DNA from: a virus
Reading direction: 5' to 3' (one strand)
Virus record (IMG/VR): IMGVR_UViG_3300050011_000164
Coordinates: 20,730 to 84,729 of that record
DNA: 64,000 bases
Below are positions 31,901 to 40,455 of the stretch, in pieces. The notes beneath the pieces were generated by a model, which ran no database searches, was not told the DNA's origin, and saw only the letters and a program-made list of their open reading frames with translations. Each line of letters opens with the position of its first letter. Positions within the stretch are counted from its first letter, which is position 1. A program made the position numbers and the translations under genes.

Positions 31901-34571
31901 TGCTGGGCTCGTCCTCTTCGGACTTGGTGGTATCGTTCTCAAGAGCCTCTTCCACCTTTACGGTCGGCTCTTCCTGATCGCCCTTGACCTGCTCGGGAAC
32001 GTCGCTCTTCGAGTCCGCACTCATCTCTGGAGCTTCGATCTCGTGCTGCCCTGTGGTGGACTTTTCGTTGTCCTTACTCTCGCCCGGAAGTCTAATCTCG
32101 GGTGCAGGCCCCATGTCTTCCATCGTCTCGGACCAAATGTCGTCGATATCCTGAGGAACATCGGCGAATTTCTTACGCTGAGACGAATACTTGCGGGCCA
32201 TCTCTTCTTCACGCTTCTTAGCCGCCGTGACGGAGTGCTGCGAGCGAGCATCGTAATCCTCGCCGCCAAACCCGCCGCCAATCAAACTGGCAATGTAGGA
32301 TGCGTCGTTTTGCGAAGCCGTCTTCTTGGACGCCTTCTTGGAGGAGATCACGGGTGGAACCTGCCCACCCTTCTGATCCTGTCCGTGGTCGCGTTCGCCA
32401 GCGTCTTCTGCTCCGAACTGATAGATCATGTCATCGTCACCGACGTAAATGTCCACGTTACCCCAAGCCTTGGAAGCCTCGGTCAAGCCATCGCCCGTTG
32501 TCGGGTAATCGCCATCCCAATAGCCCGCTCCGTGACCGCAGCGGGTGAGCCAGAAATCATGACCCTGACGGAAGTCGTCCTGACCATCCTGTTCGGATGC
32601 CGCAGCCAAAAGCTCGGCATTCTCCGCTTGGAACTTAGCGCAATCTTCGGTCATCGCCTGCAAGCAGGAGGGAGCGAGATCGCGGATATCGTAATTCTGA
32701 TCCAATGGCTGTCCACCGCTTGGATCGGACTCGTCATTCGAAGACCACAGAGCGGTCTCGATGTAGCCACGAGTGAAGTTGTCGAATTCAGCGGCGACCT
32801 TCTTGGCAGTGCCCACCCACAAGGAGGAAGCCTGCTTCTTGCCTAGCCCGCCCCACTTGGCGGCGTCGAAAGATGCGTGATGATCCTTCAGAGCATCTTT
32901 GCCCTGACGAGCCTGACTCACGTTCTTCTTCAAGTGCTCACTGATGGCTTCGGGATCGTCCTCTGCACCCTTCTTCGAAGACGAGATCGACAAAGGAGTC
33001 GGCCCATGCTTCCCTGCGGCGATCTCCTTCTTGTGATCGGCTACCGCGTGATGAGCCTGATTATCCTGACTCATGCTGGCGGCGTATTCCTTCATCTTGT
33101 CGGCATGTTTTTCGAGAGCCTCTTTAGCCTCTTTACCGCCTTTGCGGACTCCATCCAGTACCGCACTAGCGGATGCGCTCAAATCGCCAGCCTGAGTTTG
33201 TGCCGCGAGACGTTCAACATCCCCCGTACAGGTCAGACCCTCAACACGCTTCGCCTGCTTGTCAGCGGCCCTCTTGTCGTACTGAGCCTTGACTTCGCCA
33301 GCCCATGGACCCGGATTCTTTTCCTCGTACTTCTGGATCGCTTCCTTTATGTTGCTCGCCCATGTCGTGCTTGCAACATATTTGCCGCTAACGAAGATAT
33401 CGATCTTCGGGAAATCGCGACGGTCGCCGTAAGCGGCGGACTTTCCCTTACGCTCTTCTTCTGGACGGCGAGGTACGCCAGTCTCATCGAGAGCGATGCC
33501 AATTGGTGCGCTGTTGATGACGGCCTTCGGCGTGTCCTTCTCGTCCTTGTAACCTTCGGTGCGCTGGTTAGCTTCGTCGTGAGCTTCGGTGCCGGGGCCA
33601 ACGTTCGTAATCGGGGTCTCGAATACCGCAGTGGCGGAACCCTTCTTGACGCCCTTGTTGCAGAACTTGCAGCCATCGCCTTCGCACTTGTCGCATTCCT
33701 GAGCCGCAATACGGGGAACCATTTCGCCCTTTGTCGGAGCTTTACCTTCGGAAGCGTTTTCAACGCCCTTGGTGCCGCTTGGCATGATGCTGTTGCGGAG
33801 AGCCGTGTCCAAAGATTCGAACACGTCCATCTCCTGAGGTTCTAAGACAGCTTTGGTAACTTCGTCGGCGGTCTTGATGGTCAAACCGAGGCGGGTTCTC
33901 TTCTTCGACCCTTCCTTGGTGAGGAGCGGGTATTCCTTCAACGGATTCTCAGCCAAAGCGGGGAAGTTCATCTTCGGCGTGATGTCCGTGACATCGAACT
34001 TCGAGGTCTCCACATCGGTCATCATGGCATCGAATGCCGAGGACAGACGGGGGTCGAAGTACGAACTGAAGACCAAATGACGGGTCAGGTTTGCAAGCTG
34101 GTTATCGTCTTTCGGGAATTGGAAACCGATGTACTCACGCTTGTTAACCCAGTTAGGAGCGAACAGGATGAGGGCGGCGAACTTACCATCTTCGGAGCCG
34201 AACAACTCTTCCTTAATCGACGCATAGGACGCCTGAGAATATTCATCCCATTCGGTATCACCGATTTTGTGGGAGATCATGTCGCCAATTTCCTCACCAC
34301 CAAAGGTGCGAACAAGACAACCATAGAGCAGTGCGGTCGGGAAGTCCTGCCCCTTCTTGTCAGCAACCGAGGGAGGGACGATGTAGATACGACCGATGGC
34401 AATGTTCTGACGAAAGCCCTTGTAAAAAATTTCAAAGCTTTGGACGTTGCCCGAACTACGGGCTTCCTTCTCGCCAGCCTTAATAGCTTCGACAGTTTTG
34501 CTAAGCAACCCATCATTGACCATGAAGGACTGGAAAGACTTTAATGCGACTGTGTTTCCGCTCTGAGCCAT
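28917..34571 (-). CDS. Giant acidic zinc-knuckle protein, probable virion protein
   Basis: 1884 aa, AAGGGG Shine-Dalgarno. The N-terminal ~250 residues look folded; the rest alternates acidic disordered stretches with Cys clusters: CDKCEGDGCKFCNKG (DnaJ-like, ~292), CDQCEMLSING, CFECGSTVNEDDPCC, YECGACGG and FCAICQIPAEDC. Seven K-T-A motifs recur (SKKTAS, DSKTAA, SEKTAN, EGKTAD, ISKTAG, SQKTAI, TIKTAD). ADISGDISEAKSE occurs twice. An Ala/Pro run and a long Gly/Thr/Ser tract (GGAGTGGAGTGG) precede a folded C-terminal ~130 residues (MGWSDDGEPGHFMLNDS). Ends in TAG, followed two codons later by a second in-frame TAG. No known family; perhaps a scaffold or internal virion protein cut during maturation. 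Confidence 0.6.
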   Translation of the reverse strand: MAQSGNTVALKSFQSFMVNDGLLSKTVEAIKAGEKEARSSGNVQSFEIFYKGFRQNIAIGRIYIVPPSVADKKGQDFPTALLYGCLVRTFGGEEIGDMISHKIGDTEWDEYSQASYASIKEELFGSEDGKFAALILFAPNWVNKREYIGFQFPKDDNQLANLTRHLVFSSYFDPRLSSAFDAMMTDVETSKFDVTDITPKMNFPALAENPLKEYPLLTKEGSKKRTRLGLTIKTADEVTKAVLEPQEMDVFESLDTALRNSIMPSGTKGVENASEGKAPTKGEMVPRIAAQECDKCEGDGCKFCNKGVKKGSATAVFETPITNVGPGTEAHDEANQRTEGYKDEKDTPKAVINSAPIGIALDETGVPRRPEEERKGKSAAYGDRRDFPKIDIFVSGKYVASTTWASNIKEAIQKYEEKNPGPWAGEVKAQYDKRAADKQAKRVEGLTCTGDVERLAAQTQAGDLSASASAVLDGVRKGGKEAKEALEKHADKMKEYAASMSQDNQAHHAVADHKKEIAAGKHGPTPLSISSSKKGAEDDPEAISEHLKKNVSQARQGKDALKDHHASFDAAKWGGLGKKQASSLWVGTAKKVAAEFDNFTRGYIETALWSSNDESDPSGGQPLDQNYDIRDLAPSCLQAMTEDCAKFQAENAELLAAASEQDGQDDFRQGHDFWLTRCGHGAGYWDGDYPTTGDGLTEASKAWGNVDIYVGDDDMIYQFGAEDAGERDHGQDQKGGQVPPVISSKKASKKTASQNDASYIASLIGGGFGGEDYDARSQHSVTAAKKREEEMARKYSSQRKKFADVPQDIDDIWSETMEDMGPAPEIRLPGESKDNEKSTTGQHEIEAPEMSADSKSDVPEQVKGDQEEPTVKVEEALENDTTKSEEDEPSTGDDGASADSKETKSEGGSKSEWAKNRGKSKSEKKDEPKEEKEEPKEEDSKTAAPNARPRQRVRCDQCEMLSINGVATHETGCPNQNSRWDADQQGWVKQRKCFECGSTVNEDDPCCSAEPSFDNGYDEDDEHFAGLDSILADENGAALDQMEEAQATAPAVFYECGACGGVHPSLTTSEKLGLGWNGDCRDKNGHFEESDVPFGENTQYITLEEQMEPNFDDAILASSEKTANYAEDDFASYFGEGKTADTADNPANEADGDGAILPKTDADISKTAGRTITPKYVIRIPGSTDAAWDVKGYGQQRGAGKPNDANLARYMEALLKSMEPGGHNEHLIGHFDPTEAAVYPNDGTYQNPLATWSKEEEPMFKVEGDVAEETNEERAKRLEAQRQRDARELTRRNAADISGDISEAKSEVVNPDTVDKDIKQPTESVGEAGKRSSQKTAISRNDEPPAGAQDFCAICQIPAEDCEEHIDPVSGQVYPEFAAEAEAATEAYVQAQREADNAYAQDIAETDRMTMNSADISGDISEAKSELDHGAKKDLANDSRATKTVNPEHFSADEEEPVEADDEKPEVEADEKPEAEDEPAAKPDETKGKNKPAVTPPAKAEAPAAAPAAAPAAVPAAPAPAAVAAPAGAGGNGTSETSGNETSTETGGSSPGGASTGGVGSGMGGAGTGGAGTGGAATSTGTGGAGTGGTVSIAPTSTNSAGGDEGGGEDGSVQAAGQPAGGVQPKTPTIIIYNGGTGGASTVDTDSGSGPGGDGPGSDGTGGTGEGSGGGGGGGGGRGTPRNPEQAADAVSPGVDSDNRQQGDLAAPQGNQSKGKPLATKPESQDDQLKGNDTPLETKPELRGDAPVEPQKPQPPHEDAADDTKEAAAGMPAEVGEFPYVETLVGMGWSDDGEPGHFMLNDSRVEVLTFTDGYQVFVDGELYEEGDNVDELQNTLEIVAELGTDALNAHTACAGYGDEEDEERPIDLGIGDLADLVVEQEDAN

Positions 34572-34586
34572 GCTCGTTCCCCTTCG

Positions 34587-35129
34587 TTACTTCTGTTTGT
34601 TTGTGCCGATGTTTTCCGCTTCGCGACGAATGCGGAGTTCGTTCATTTCGATTTGGCTACGGAATTGCTTGACGTAGCTGGTAACCGTGTGCTCGTCCCA
34701 GCCCATGGAGCGGAGAGCTTCAACGCCCATCTGCAACCACTGGCCAGCGACGAACTGGAACTTCTCGCCATCGAAGTTGATGAAGTCACGCTTCGCTTGA
34801 TTGTCCATCTCAATGATTTGGCGACCAAGTTCACGGACGCCCTTCAGTTGCTCGCTGAGACTCTTGATGGCGAGATTGGCATCCATACCTTTAATACCCG
34901 AGGTTGGATTGTCCAGATGTTCGTTCATGCCGTCCAAAATCGACGCCATTTCGAGGGCGATGAGTTTGCTGAGTTCCGCCTGACTGATATTCGTGTCTTC
35001 GATCTTCGTCCGAATCTCATTCAGTTTGGAGCTAAGCTCACGCTTGCCCGGTTTCTTGACTTCCGCCGCCGCGTTGTACTTTCCTTCCAGATTGATCACC
35101 AGTTCTGTACGCTCGGTTTCGTTGCTCAT
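34587..35129 (-). CDS. Helical probable structural protein
   Basis: 180 aa, almost all helical and charged (ELSKLIALEMASILDGMNEH, QLKGVRELGRQIIEMDNQAK), with a Trp/aromatic C-terminal part. TAATG overlap with the upstream large gene. Co-located with the two giant proteins, so possibly a virion or assembly factor. Confidence 0.55.
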   Translation of the reverse strand: MSNETERTELVINLEGKYNAAAEVKKPGKRELSSKLNEIRTKIEDTNISQAELSKLIALEMASILDGMNEHLDNPTSGIKGMDANLAIKSLSEQLKGVRELGRQIIEMDNQAKRDFINFDGEKFQFVAGQWLQMGVEALRSMGWDEHTVTSYVKQFRSQIEMNELRIRREAENIGTNKQK

Positions 35130-37060
35130 TACTCTATGTCTCCCATCTCAAAATGATTCCCCATCCGGGTATCATCAGCCCTGTCCTTGTTCATCTCAAT
35201 GTCGGCCATCTTCGTGTCGCCCGGACGCCCTGAATTCGGCATCAGATCAAACTCCGCAAGAATTGTACGCCCATCCTCTGGCGCACCTTCCCCAACCTTG
35301 TGATTGGATGATGTTTTGTCCATACCGGGGAAGCTCAATAGAGTCCCACCCGTGAGACCACAATGCATCCCCTTGCGATACGTGCAAGAACCGCATTTGT
35401 GTGCTCCAATAATTGGATTGTGATCGGCGAGCTTGTTCTTGAGGAACGTGCAGTCGATCTGACTCAACGCAACCTTGATCGGCTTGCGCTTCAGACTGGC
35501 GATGAATTCCTTCACGGCCTTGCTTGCCTGAGCGGTGCCAAACTTGGACGCTGCCTGCTTGTAAATCTTTTGTAACGAGTGCCCCTTCTTATGATACCGT
35601 TCGATGACGCTGGCATCGAGTTCAGGCTTGCTCGCACGATGTTCGTGACGCACCTGATCTGGGTTGCTCTCGTGGAATCCAGCGTGCGGAACACGGGAAA
35701 CATAATCAGCGGACGCTGCTGACTTGTGCTTCGCCATTACCGCCGAATGTGTCACACAGGATGCACACTTTGCACCCGCCACGAAATTCTGGTTGTGCAT
35801 CCCGGACTTTGCGAGAAATTCCGCATCGACCTTTGCGAGAACAACCTGTCCGTTGACATTTGGTTTCAGGCTACCGATGAACTCACGCAATGCCTTGCCT
35901 GCCGCATGTGCACCGAACCGCTTATCAGCCGCACGGAAGATAGCCTTCAGTGAGTGGCCCTTTACGTGCAACGACGCGATGTGCGAAGAGTCGAAGTCCG
36001 TTGCAATCACGCGGCCTACACGCTTCGCCTGCGCTTCCACGCTGCCGAGGCTCGGGTGACGAGAAACGGATGAGCTTGTCTTCGGGGCGATAGGCATGGA
36101 GCTTACTCTCGTGCCTGAATTGTCGTTGGCGATGTTCACCAACGCCGCCCGTTTCTGGTTGTTAGGCGTGCCCGGTGTGAGCTTATTCACAATGGGCGTA
36201 AGCTCAGCCGTGTTCGCTACAACGGGTAAGTGATAGAGATCACAGGTCTTAGAGCTACCGTTCTTCGAGAAATACTGACATCCTTCACATGCACTGATCT
36301 GCTTTACGGATGCAGCCCGTGGTGTGACGCCTGCTTTCTTCCACTGCTCGTGCTGGCGGACGCATTCGTTACTCGTACTGCCGTGCTTCTCTCGTTCATA
36401 AGTCGGGGAGTTCTTGTCCATGTAGGTATTCGGCTCAAGGAACGCCATGCCAACCAACCCAGCGTTTTCTTGCAGGTATTGAGTCGCCATCTGGTGATTG
36501 AACAATTCGATCTCAGCCAGCTTCTTGAGCTTCGCAGCGATCTTCGACGGTGCCATACCCTGATTGAGCAAGCTGTGGACGTACTTCTGAACCTGTGCAT
36601 CTGACACGTTCTTCTTCTCGACCTTGCCAGACGAAGCCGCTGATTCCAGCGTTTCCGTAACTTCGGCGAACAATGAGTCGTCATCGCCCAGCTTCGTGCT
36701 GTAGTCTTCTGGGTGCTGGGTTGCCTGCACACGCCAGTTCTGGTTGGAGCCCGCCACACCGCTGATGTGCTGATCCTTAGCCGCCATGCGATCCATGTGG
36801 GTGCCACGTGCACGTTCAAGACGGTCTTGTTGAGCGTTCTTTTCAGCGGAGCCCGTGCGACCCGGCCATAGCGGAGTATGTCTGCTGGCACTCTCAGCTA
36901 TTTCATCCATGAACTCTTCATCGACGAACTGGTGGGAGCGATCTAACTGTTCTTCACCTGAGCCTTGTGCATCTTTCAAGCCGAGGTCCTTCCAATCGGG
37001 CTCGCGGTCGTCCAAGAATGCGTCAACGATGCTGGTGTACGGTTTCTTTTCTTCTGCCAT
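35129..37060 (-). CDS. Large protein with duplicated Cys/His domain
   Basis: 643 aa from MAEEKKPYTSIVDAFLDD. Disordered N-terminal ~170 residues, a helical domain (LLNQGMAPSKIAAKLKKLAE), a CEGCQYF...CDLYHL site, then two similar ~110-residue units. Each has [VK]KGHSL then AxxxFG, KAxxEFIxSLK, and CxxC: unit 1 HVKGHSLKAIFRAADKRFG ... AKCASC; unit 2 HKKGHSLQKIYKQAASKFG ... HKCGSC. The unit may bind zinc or nucleic acid. Probable virion or packaging-linked protein; no family recognised. Confidence 0.6.
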   Translation of the reverse strand: MAEEKKPYTSIVDAFLDDREPDWKDLGLKDAQGSGEEQLDRSHQFVDEEFMDEIAESASRHTPLWPGRTGSAEKNAQQDRLERARGTHMDRMAAKDQHISGVAGSNQNWRVQATQHPEDYSTKLGDDDSLFAEVTETLESAASSGKVEKKNVSDAQVQKYVHSLLNQGMAPSKIAAKLKKLAEIELFNHQMATQYLQENAGLVGMAFLEPNTYMDKNSPTYEREKHGSTSNECVRQHEQWKKAGVTPRAASVKQISACEGCQYFSKNGSSKTCDLYHLPVVANTAELTPIVNKLTPGTPNNQKRAALVNIANDNSGTRVSSMPIAPKTSSSVSRHPSLGSVEAQAKRVGRVIATDFDSSHIASLHVKGHSLKAIFRAADKRFGAHAAGKALREFIGSLKPNVNGQVVLAKVDAEFLAKSGMHNQNFVAGAKCASCVTHSAVMAKHKSAASADYVSRVPHAGFHESNPDQVRHEHRASKPELDASVIERYHKKGHSLQKIYKQAASKFGTAQASKAVKEFIASLKRKPIKVALSQIDCTFLKNKLADHNPIIGAHKCGSCTYRKGMHCGLTGGTLLSFPGMDKTSSNHKVGEGAPEDGRTILAEFDLMPNSGRPGDTKMADIEMNKDRADDTRMGNHFEMGDIE

Positions 37061-37064
37061 AGGT

Positions 37065-37685
37065 TTATGCCGCAGCCGAAGCTGCTTTCCCCTTCTTTGC
37101 ATTTGAAATCGCCATCTTCCATTCCGTAGATAATGCTCCACGTTTTCCAACACGAAGACGATTCCGATTTGCTATCCGCTGTGCTTGTGCTGCCCTACGT
37201 TCGGGAGTCCATGCAGCCCGCATCGCTGCTTTCATTGCGGCTTCCACTTCTTCGGCGGGTTTAACCGCAACTATTTTTTCGGTCGATGATGCCCAAGAGC
37301 TAGGTTTTTCAACTGTTGCGCTGTGACAGGTCTTCCTTTACGCTGCTCACTCCAAAGCTGTCTTGTTCTTTCCGAAATAATCCGGCCCACAGTTCCCTCA
37401 CCGCCCAGCGTCATGTTGTAGCCGTTCTCAACTTTATGACTTTGATGGAGAACGATGAAAAAGGTCTCCATCTTGGAGAGTTCATCAGCGGTCTTGGCAC
37501 GATAAATCACTTCGGACCTTGAAGGCATCCGAGCCGTACTTGCGAATAGTGCGGCATAGGTAACGATCCCCACCCCGTCTCGCTTCGCGAACGTGCTGTT
37601 GAAAACGAGCGTCTGCCTCATCTCCGACATATTTGCCGATGTAGACCCCACCGTTGATTCGATTTGTGAGCTTGTAAATCAGCAT
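37065..37685 (-). pseudogene. GIY-YIG homing endonuclease, frameshifted
   Basis: Frame 1 starts MLIYKLTNRINGGVYIGKYV (GIY-YIG core KLTN...VYIGK) to SDAFKV near 37515. Reading then continues naturally in another frame: SEVIYRAKTADELSKMETFF ... GYNMTLGGEGTVGR and RQLWSEQRKGRPV (NUMOD-like). That frame stops in TAG at 37271, while a tail in the first frame (AAWTPERRAAQAQRIANRNR ... MAISNAKKGK) resumes to 37065, like the tail of the intact gene at 55513. One base removed near 37515 and one shift near 37320 would give a single ~205-aa enzyme. Either decayed, recoded, or sequence error. Confidence 0.7.
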
Positions 37686-37686
37686 G

Positions 37687-38004
37687 TTAGAACTCGATAT
37701 CGTCAAAAGCACCCATAAAACCCATAGGGTCGTTTTTAGGGGCGGCGGCGATTGACTCTCCATTGTCTACCTCATCGCCAACTAGCTTTATGATACTGTT
37801 TCCTTTTACTTTCCAAAAATCCCGAGTGCTCGGTGATTCATATATATTGCCAGCTACTCGTTCCAGTCCCATGCTGGCGATCTTTTGCTTGAGGGCGGGA
37901 GGTATGGGGGTGCTGGAAATGAAGTGGTTGACCGTGAAAACGCTGGAATCAGCGGACTTTTGAGCCCCCAACCCAAAACTTGACACCGCACGAAGCTTGC
38001 CCAT
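37687..38004 (-). CDS. Hypothetical protein
   Basis: 105 aa, AGAGAGG upstream. Starts MGKLRAVSSFGLGAQKSADS; C-terminus acidic with Met/Phe (GFMGAFDDIEF). Leads the minus-strand block of giant proteins. No family recognised. Confidence 0.6.
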   Translation of the reverse strand: MGKLRAVSSFGLGAQKSADSSVFTVNHFISSTPIPPALKQKIASMGLERVAGNIYESPSTRDFWKVKGNSIIKLVGDEVDNGESIAAAPKNDPMGFMGAFDDIEF

Positions 38005-38110
38005 AGTGATAGACCTCTCTGAGAGAAGCGTTTGGTAGTTGAAAAATGGGGAAGAAAACGGCTTTTCTGATATTCACTGACTTTCAGGTGTCTTAGATAG
38101 GAGCGCCAAA

Positions 38111-38989
38111 ATGCAAACCGTAAATAATCTCATCCTCAACACGAATGTCGCCGCAGCAGACGGGGCGTGGCGTAACGTTTCGAACTTCGTGGCATCCTCA
38201 ATTCAAATCATCGCACGGGACTCCTCGGGCATTTCGACCGCGTTGACAGGCACTATCACCATCGAAGTCAGCAACGATCCCAACGTCAACATCGACAACC
38301 TTGCCACTCAAATTGCCGCTCCTTCGGCTCCAGTTCTAACCGCATTTACCCCCACGAGTGCTGGACACGCGCAATCCCCTAACGCTGGCGGCGGCGATCA
38401 GCCATTCACCTACCCCGCAGCCACTTATGGAGTGAAGCTGACCTACGTCACCCTTCAGGGTGAGACGGTCGGCAGCGCAGCTACTTCGCTTGCGGTCGCC
38501 GCAGGTAAAACCATTTCGGTCGCAGGTCCGGGTCCCGATGGGGCGGGGTCACCACCTACTCCTTCTTATGCCATAGGCTACAACGTGTACGTCAGCGTCA
38601 ACGGCGGACCATATATCCTTCAGAATCCACCATTTAACTCTGGTCAGACATTCGGCAACCTCGCCGTAGCCAATGGCCCTATCAGTGTTAATCAGGCGTT
38701 CATACTGTACGCATGGCAGAACAATTTGATTCAACCCCCAGTCGCCAACACCACGGGCACCCCGAACATCGGGGCAAACATCAGCGGGAACCTCAACGCG
38801 GCTGCGGTCGCGGGGGTAGACAACGAAGCGGCGGTCAGCTACGACACCGCCACTGGGTTATGGTCGGCGGCTGCCACGATGGTAATGTGGTCACCGTCTT
38901 GTCTATATTTTAATTGGGTGCGTGCTCGCGTGAGTGGTCAGACAGCGGGGCACGTCCTACAAGCTTACCTTTTTGGTCAAAATGGATAG
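38111..38989 (+). CDS. Probable tail or fibre protein
   Basis: 292 aa, TAGGAG Shine-Dalgarno. Beta-rich, Ala/Thr/Gly/Asn-rich, almost without Lys. Central region YGVKLTYVTLQGETVGSAAT ... IGYNVYVSVNGG resembles a fibronectin type III-like fold of phage tail proteins. Ends in TAG. Divergent from the giant-protein operon. Confidence 0.65.
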   Translation: MQTVNNLILNTNVAAADGAWRNVSNFVASSIQIIARDSSGISTALTGTITIEVSNDPNVNIDNLATQIAAPSAPVLTAFTPTSAGHAQSPNAGGGDQPFTYPAATYGVKLTYVTLQGETVGSAATSLAVAAGKTISVAGPGPDGAGSPPTPSYAIGYNVYVSVNGGPYILQNPPFNSGQTFGNLAVANGPISVNQAFILYAWQNNLIQPPVANTTGTPNIGANISGNLNAAAVAGVDNEAAVSYDTATGLWSAAATMVMWSPSCLYFNWVRARVSGQTAGHVLQAYLFGQNG

Positions 38990-39025
38990 CCTATCTCCTA
39001 AATAACTGAAAATAAAGAAGTTGTT

Positions 39026-39057
39026 CCTATACAAAACGTCATTCTCATTGGTATAAT
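39026..39057 (+). promoter_or_regulatory. Plus-strand promoter, CCTAT/TATAAT type
   Basis: CCTAT at 39026 starts exactly 26 nt before TATAAT (39052), as in minus-strand copies at 4941, 61802 and 63398; TGAAAATAAAG upstream echoes their TGAAAACAAAG. TTGG precedes TATAAT. Confidence 0.6.
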
Positions 39058-39061
39058 GGGA

Positions 39062-39556
39062 ATGCATCCAATTACCTACGAGGGGCGTCTAAATCCCATG
39101 GACAAAGAACCCGATGAGAAACAGCTTCTAGCCAACATCGCCAAGGCTGCTCAAGAGCGACAGTTGAAGAGGGTTGCTGGTGCGCCTGAGGTGGGCATTT
39201 TTTGGGTTGTGAATGACAAACCTGTGATTGATGGTATGCCGCTGAACGAGGCGGAAGATTACGGAGGGTTCAAAACCCATGGTCGAAGCCACGATCAAAT
39301 GTGGCCCGTATTCCAGCGAAATGATATCGTTCCGCGTGATGTGGAATATGACGAGGTTCCGCGTGGGCGGGTGGTTTACAGTACCAAGACTCGCAGCTTT
39401 ACTTTCTTTGCCGACCGCTGCATTCTGAAAAATAAATCCCTGACCAACAGAATCAAAGAAAGTATGCACCTGCCGAACACGGTGAAGAACCTCACGGACT
39501 CCCATTACCGCTGCTCTGGGTGCATTGATGCCGCCCTATTCGGCGACGAAGAATAA
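39062..39556 (+). CDS. Conserved hypothetical protein
   Basis: 164 aa from ATG at 39062; ATG at 39098 (MDKEPDEKQ) is an alternative. Core VGIFWVVNDKPVIDGMPLNE ... GRSHDQMWPVFQRN ... PRGRVVYSTKTRSFTFFADR ... SHYRCSGC. From memory this domain is common as an uncharacterised protein in soil bacteria including Acidobacteriota, so it may be host-derived. Followed by two hairpin-T-run terminators. Confidence 0.7.
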   Translation: MHPITYEGRLNPMDKEPDEKQLLANIAKAAQERQLKRVAGAPEVGIFWVVNDKPVIDGMPLNEAEDYGGFKTHGRSHDQMWPVFQRNDIVPRDVEYDEVPRGRVVYSTKTRSFTFFADRCILKNKSLTNRIKESMHLPNTVKNLTDSHYRCSGCIDAALFGDEE

Positions 39557-39641
39557 CCCAGACTACCAAAGTCTTTTATAGTTCCCGCCGCCTATGTAAC
39601 CCGGCTCTTGCTGGGTTTGCGGGCATGGCCGCTCGCTGGGA

Positions 39642-39706
39642 CTGTCATGACAGTTTTGGCACCTTGCACGGGCTGCGGCTGGCGGGCATTAAGTCGCAGC
39701 CTTTTA
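39642..39706 (+). terminator. Two tandem terminators
   Basis: CTGTCATGACAG followed by TTTT (39642-39657) and GGCTGCG/CGCAGCC followed by TTTTA (39671-39706). They end the plus-strand transcript just before the converging glycan operon. An earlier AACCCgGC/GCtGGGTT hairpin lies near 39600. Confidence 0.7.
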
Positions 39707-40441
39707 TCCTCTGATTGAGTCGTTATAGTCGTTCACCGCTTTCAGTATGTTCGCTTCGGGGTTCTCGCTGATGACGGCTCGCAAATCCTTCGGTAAACAC
39801 TTGCCCCCGAAGCCGCGCTCCTCAGTTACCATGGTATGGCTACGCCCGATACGCTTGTCCAACAACCATAGTTCTCGCAATTCATTGTAATCCACACCGT
39901 AGCGGAGAGCTATGTCATGAAACTGATTGCAGAATGCTACTTTGGTGGAAAGGTAGCAGTTGAGCATGTACTTGGACAACTCGGCTGTTGTGGGGTCGGT
40001 GGTCATATACTTGGTGTTTGCCCCCAGTACCGTTTGAAACACGCTGATGACCAATTGGCAGACAGTGAATTCCCCACCCACAATTACAAAATCATTCTCA
40101 AACTTATCCCACGTAGTTTCCCGCAGGTGTTCAGGGCAGAATGCTAAGCGCGGTTGCTTCGAGGACAGCTTGTGGGTTGTGCCCGGCGGTACCGTGGAGC
40201 GAATGCAAGTAGGTGCGGTGATCCAACTCACGCACTCCTCTACCGCCGAGGTATCGCAGGAATAGCCATCGGTACCAGTCGGGGTGCTCACTGATATGAA
40301 CGCCAAATCGCAGCCATTGATGGAGGCTTTGGTGTTGCATTCCTGAAATTTATCGTAGACCAAGATTTCAAACTTCGGGCTGAACAGCTTCTTCATCGAC
40401 TGCCCCACAACTCCGAGACCAACTATGCCTATCTTCATCAT
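39704..40441 (-). CDS. Short UDP-glucose/GDP-mannose dehydrogenase-like protein
   Basis: 245 aa. Rossmann start KIGIVGLGVVGQSMKKL, FISVSTPT, STVPPGTT, FCPEHLRE, ELSKYMLNCYLSTKVAFCNQ and the catalytic-Cys motif GFGGKCLPKDL near residue 215. Family members oxidise C6 of UDP-sugars to uronic acids. The protein stops after the central helix and lacks the C-terminal nucleotide-sugar domain (usual length 380-450), so it is either a compact version or needs a partner. Last gene of the glycan operon, 14 nt after the multi-domain glycosyltransferase. Confidence 0.8.
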   Translation of the reverse strand: MMKIGIVGLGVVGQSMKKLFSPKFEILVYDKFQECNTKASINGCDLAFISVSTPTGTDGYSCDTSAVEECVSWITAPTCIRSTVPPGTTHKLSSKQPRLAFCPEHLRETTWDKFENDFVIVGGEFTVCQLVISVFQTVLGANTKYMTTDPTTAELSKYMLNCYLSTKVAFCNQFHDIALRYGVDYNELRELWLLDKRIGRSHTMVTEERGFGGKCLPKDLRAVISENPEANILKAVNDYNDSIRG

Positions 40442-40455
40442 GCCATCCCCTTTGT

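Noticed and set aside
30285-32846. Long plus-strand open frame of 853 codons
   Set aside because: It lies wholly antisense to the 1884-aa gene, whose acidic and zinc-knuckle composition explains the stop-free shadow. The product lacks domains and a ribosome site.
32877-33845. Plus-strand open frame of 322 codons
   Set aside because: Also antisense to the giant gene; hydrophobic, repetitive shadow sequence without motifs.
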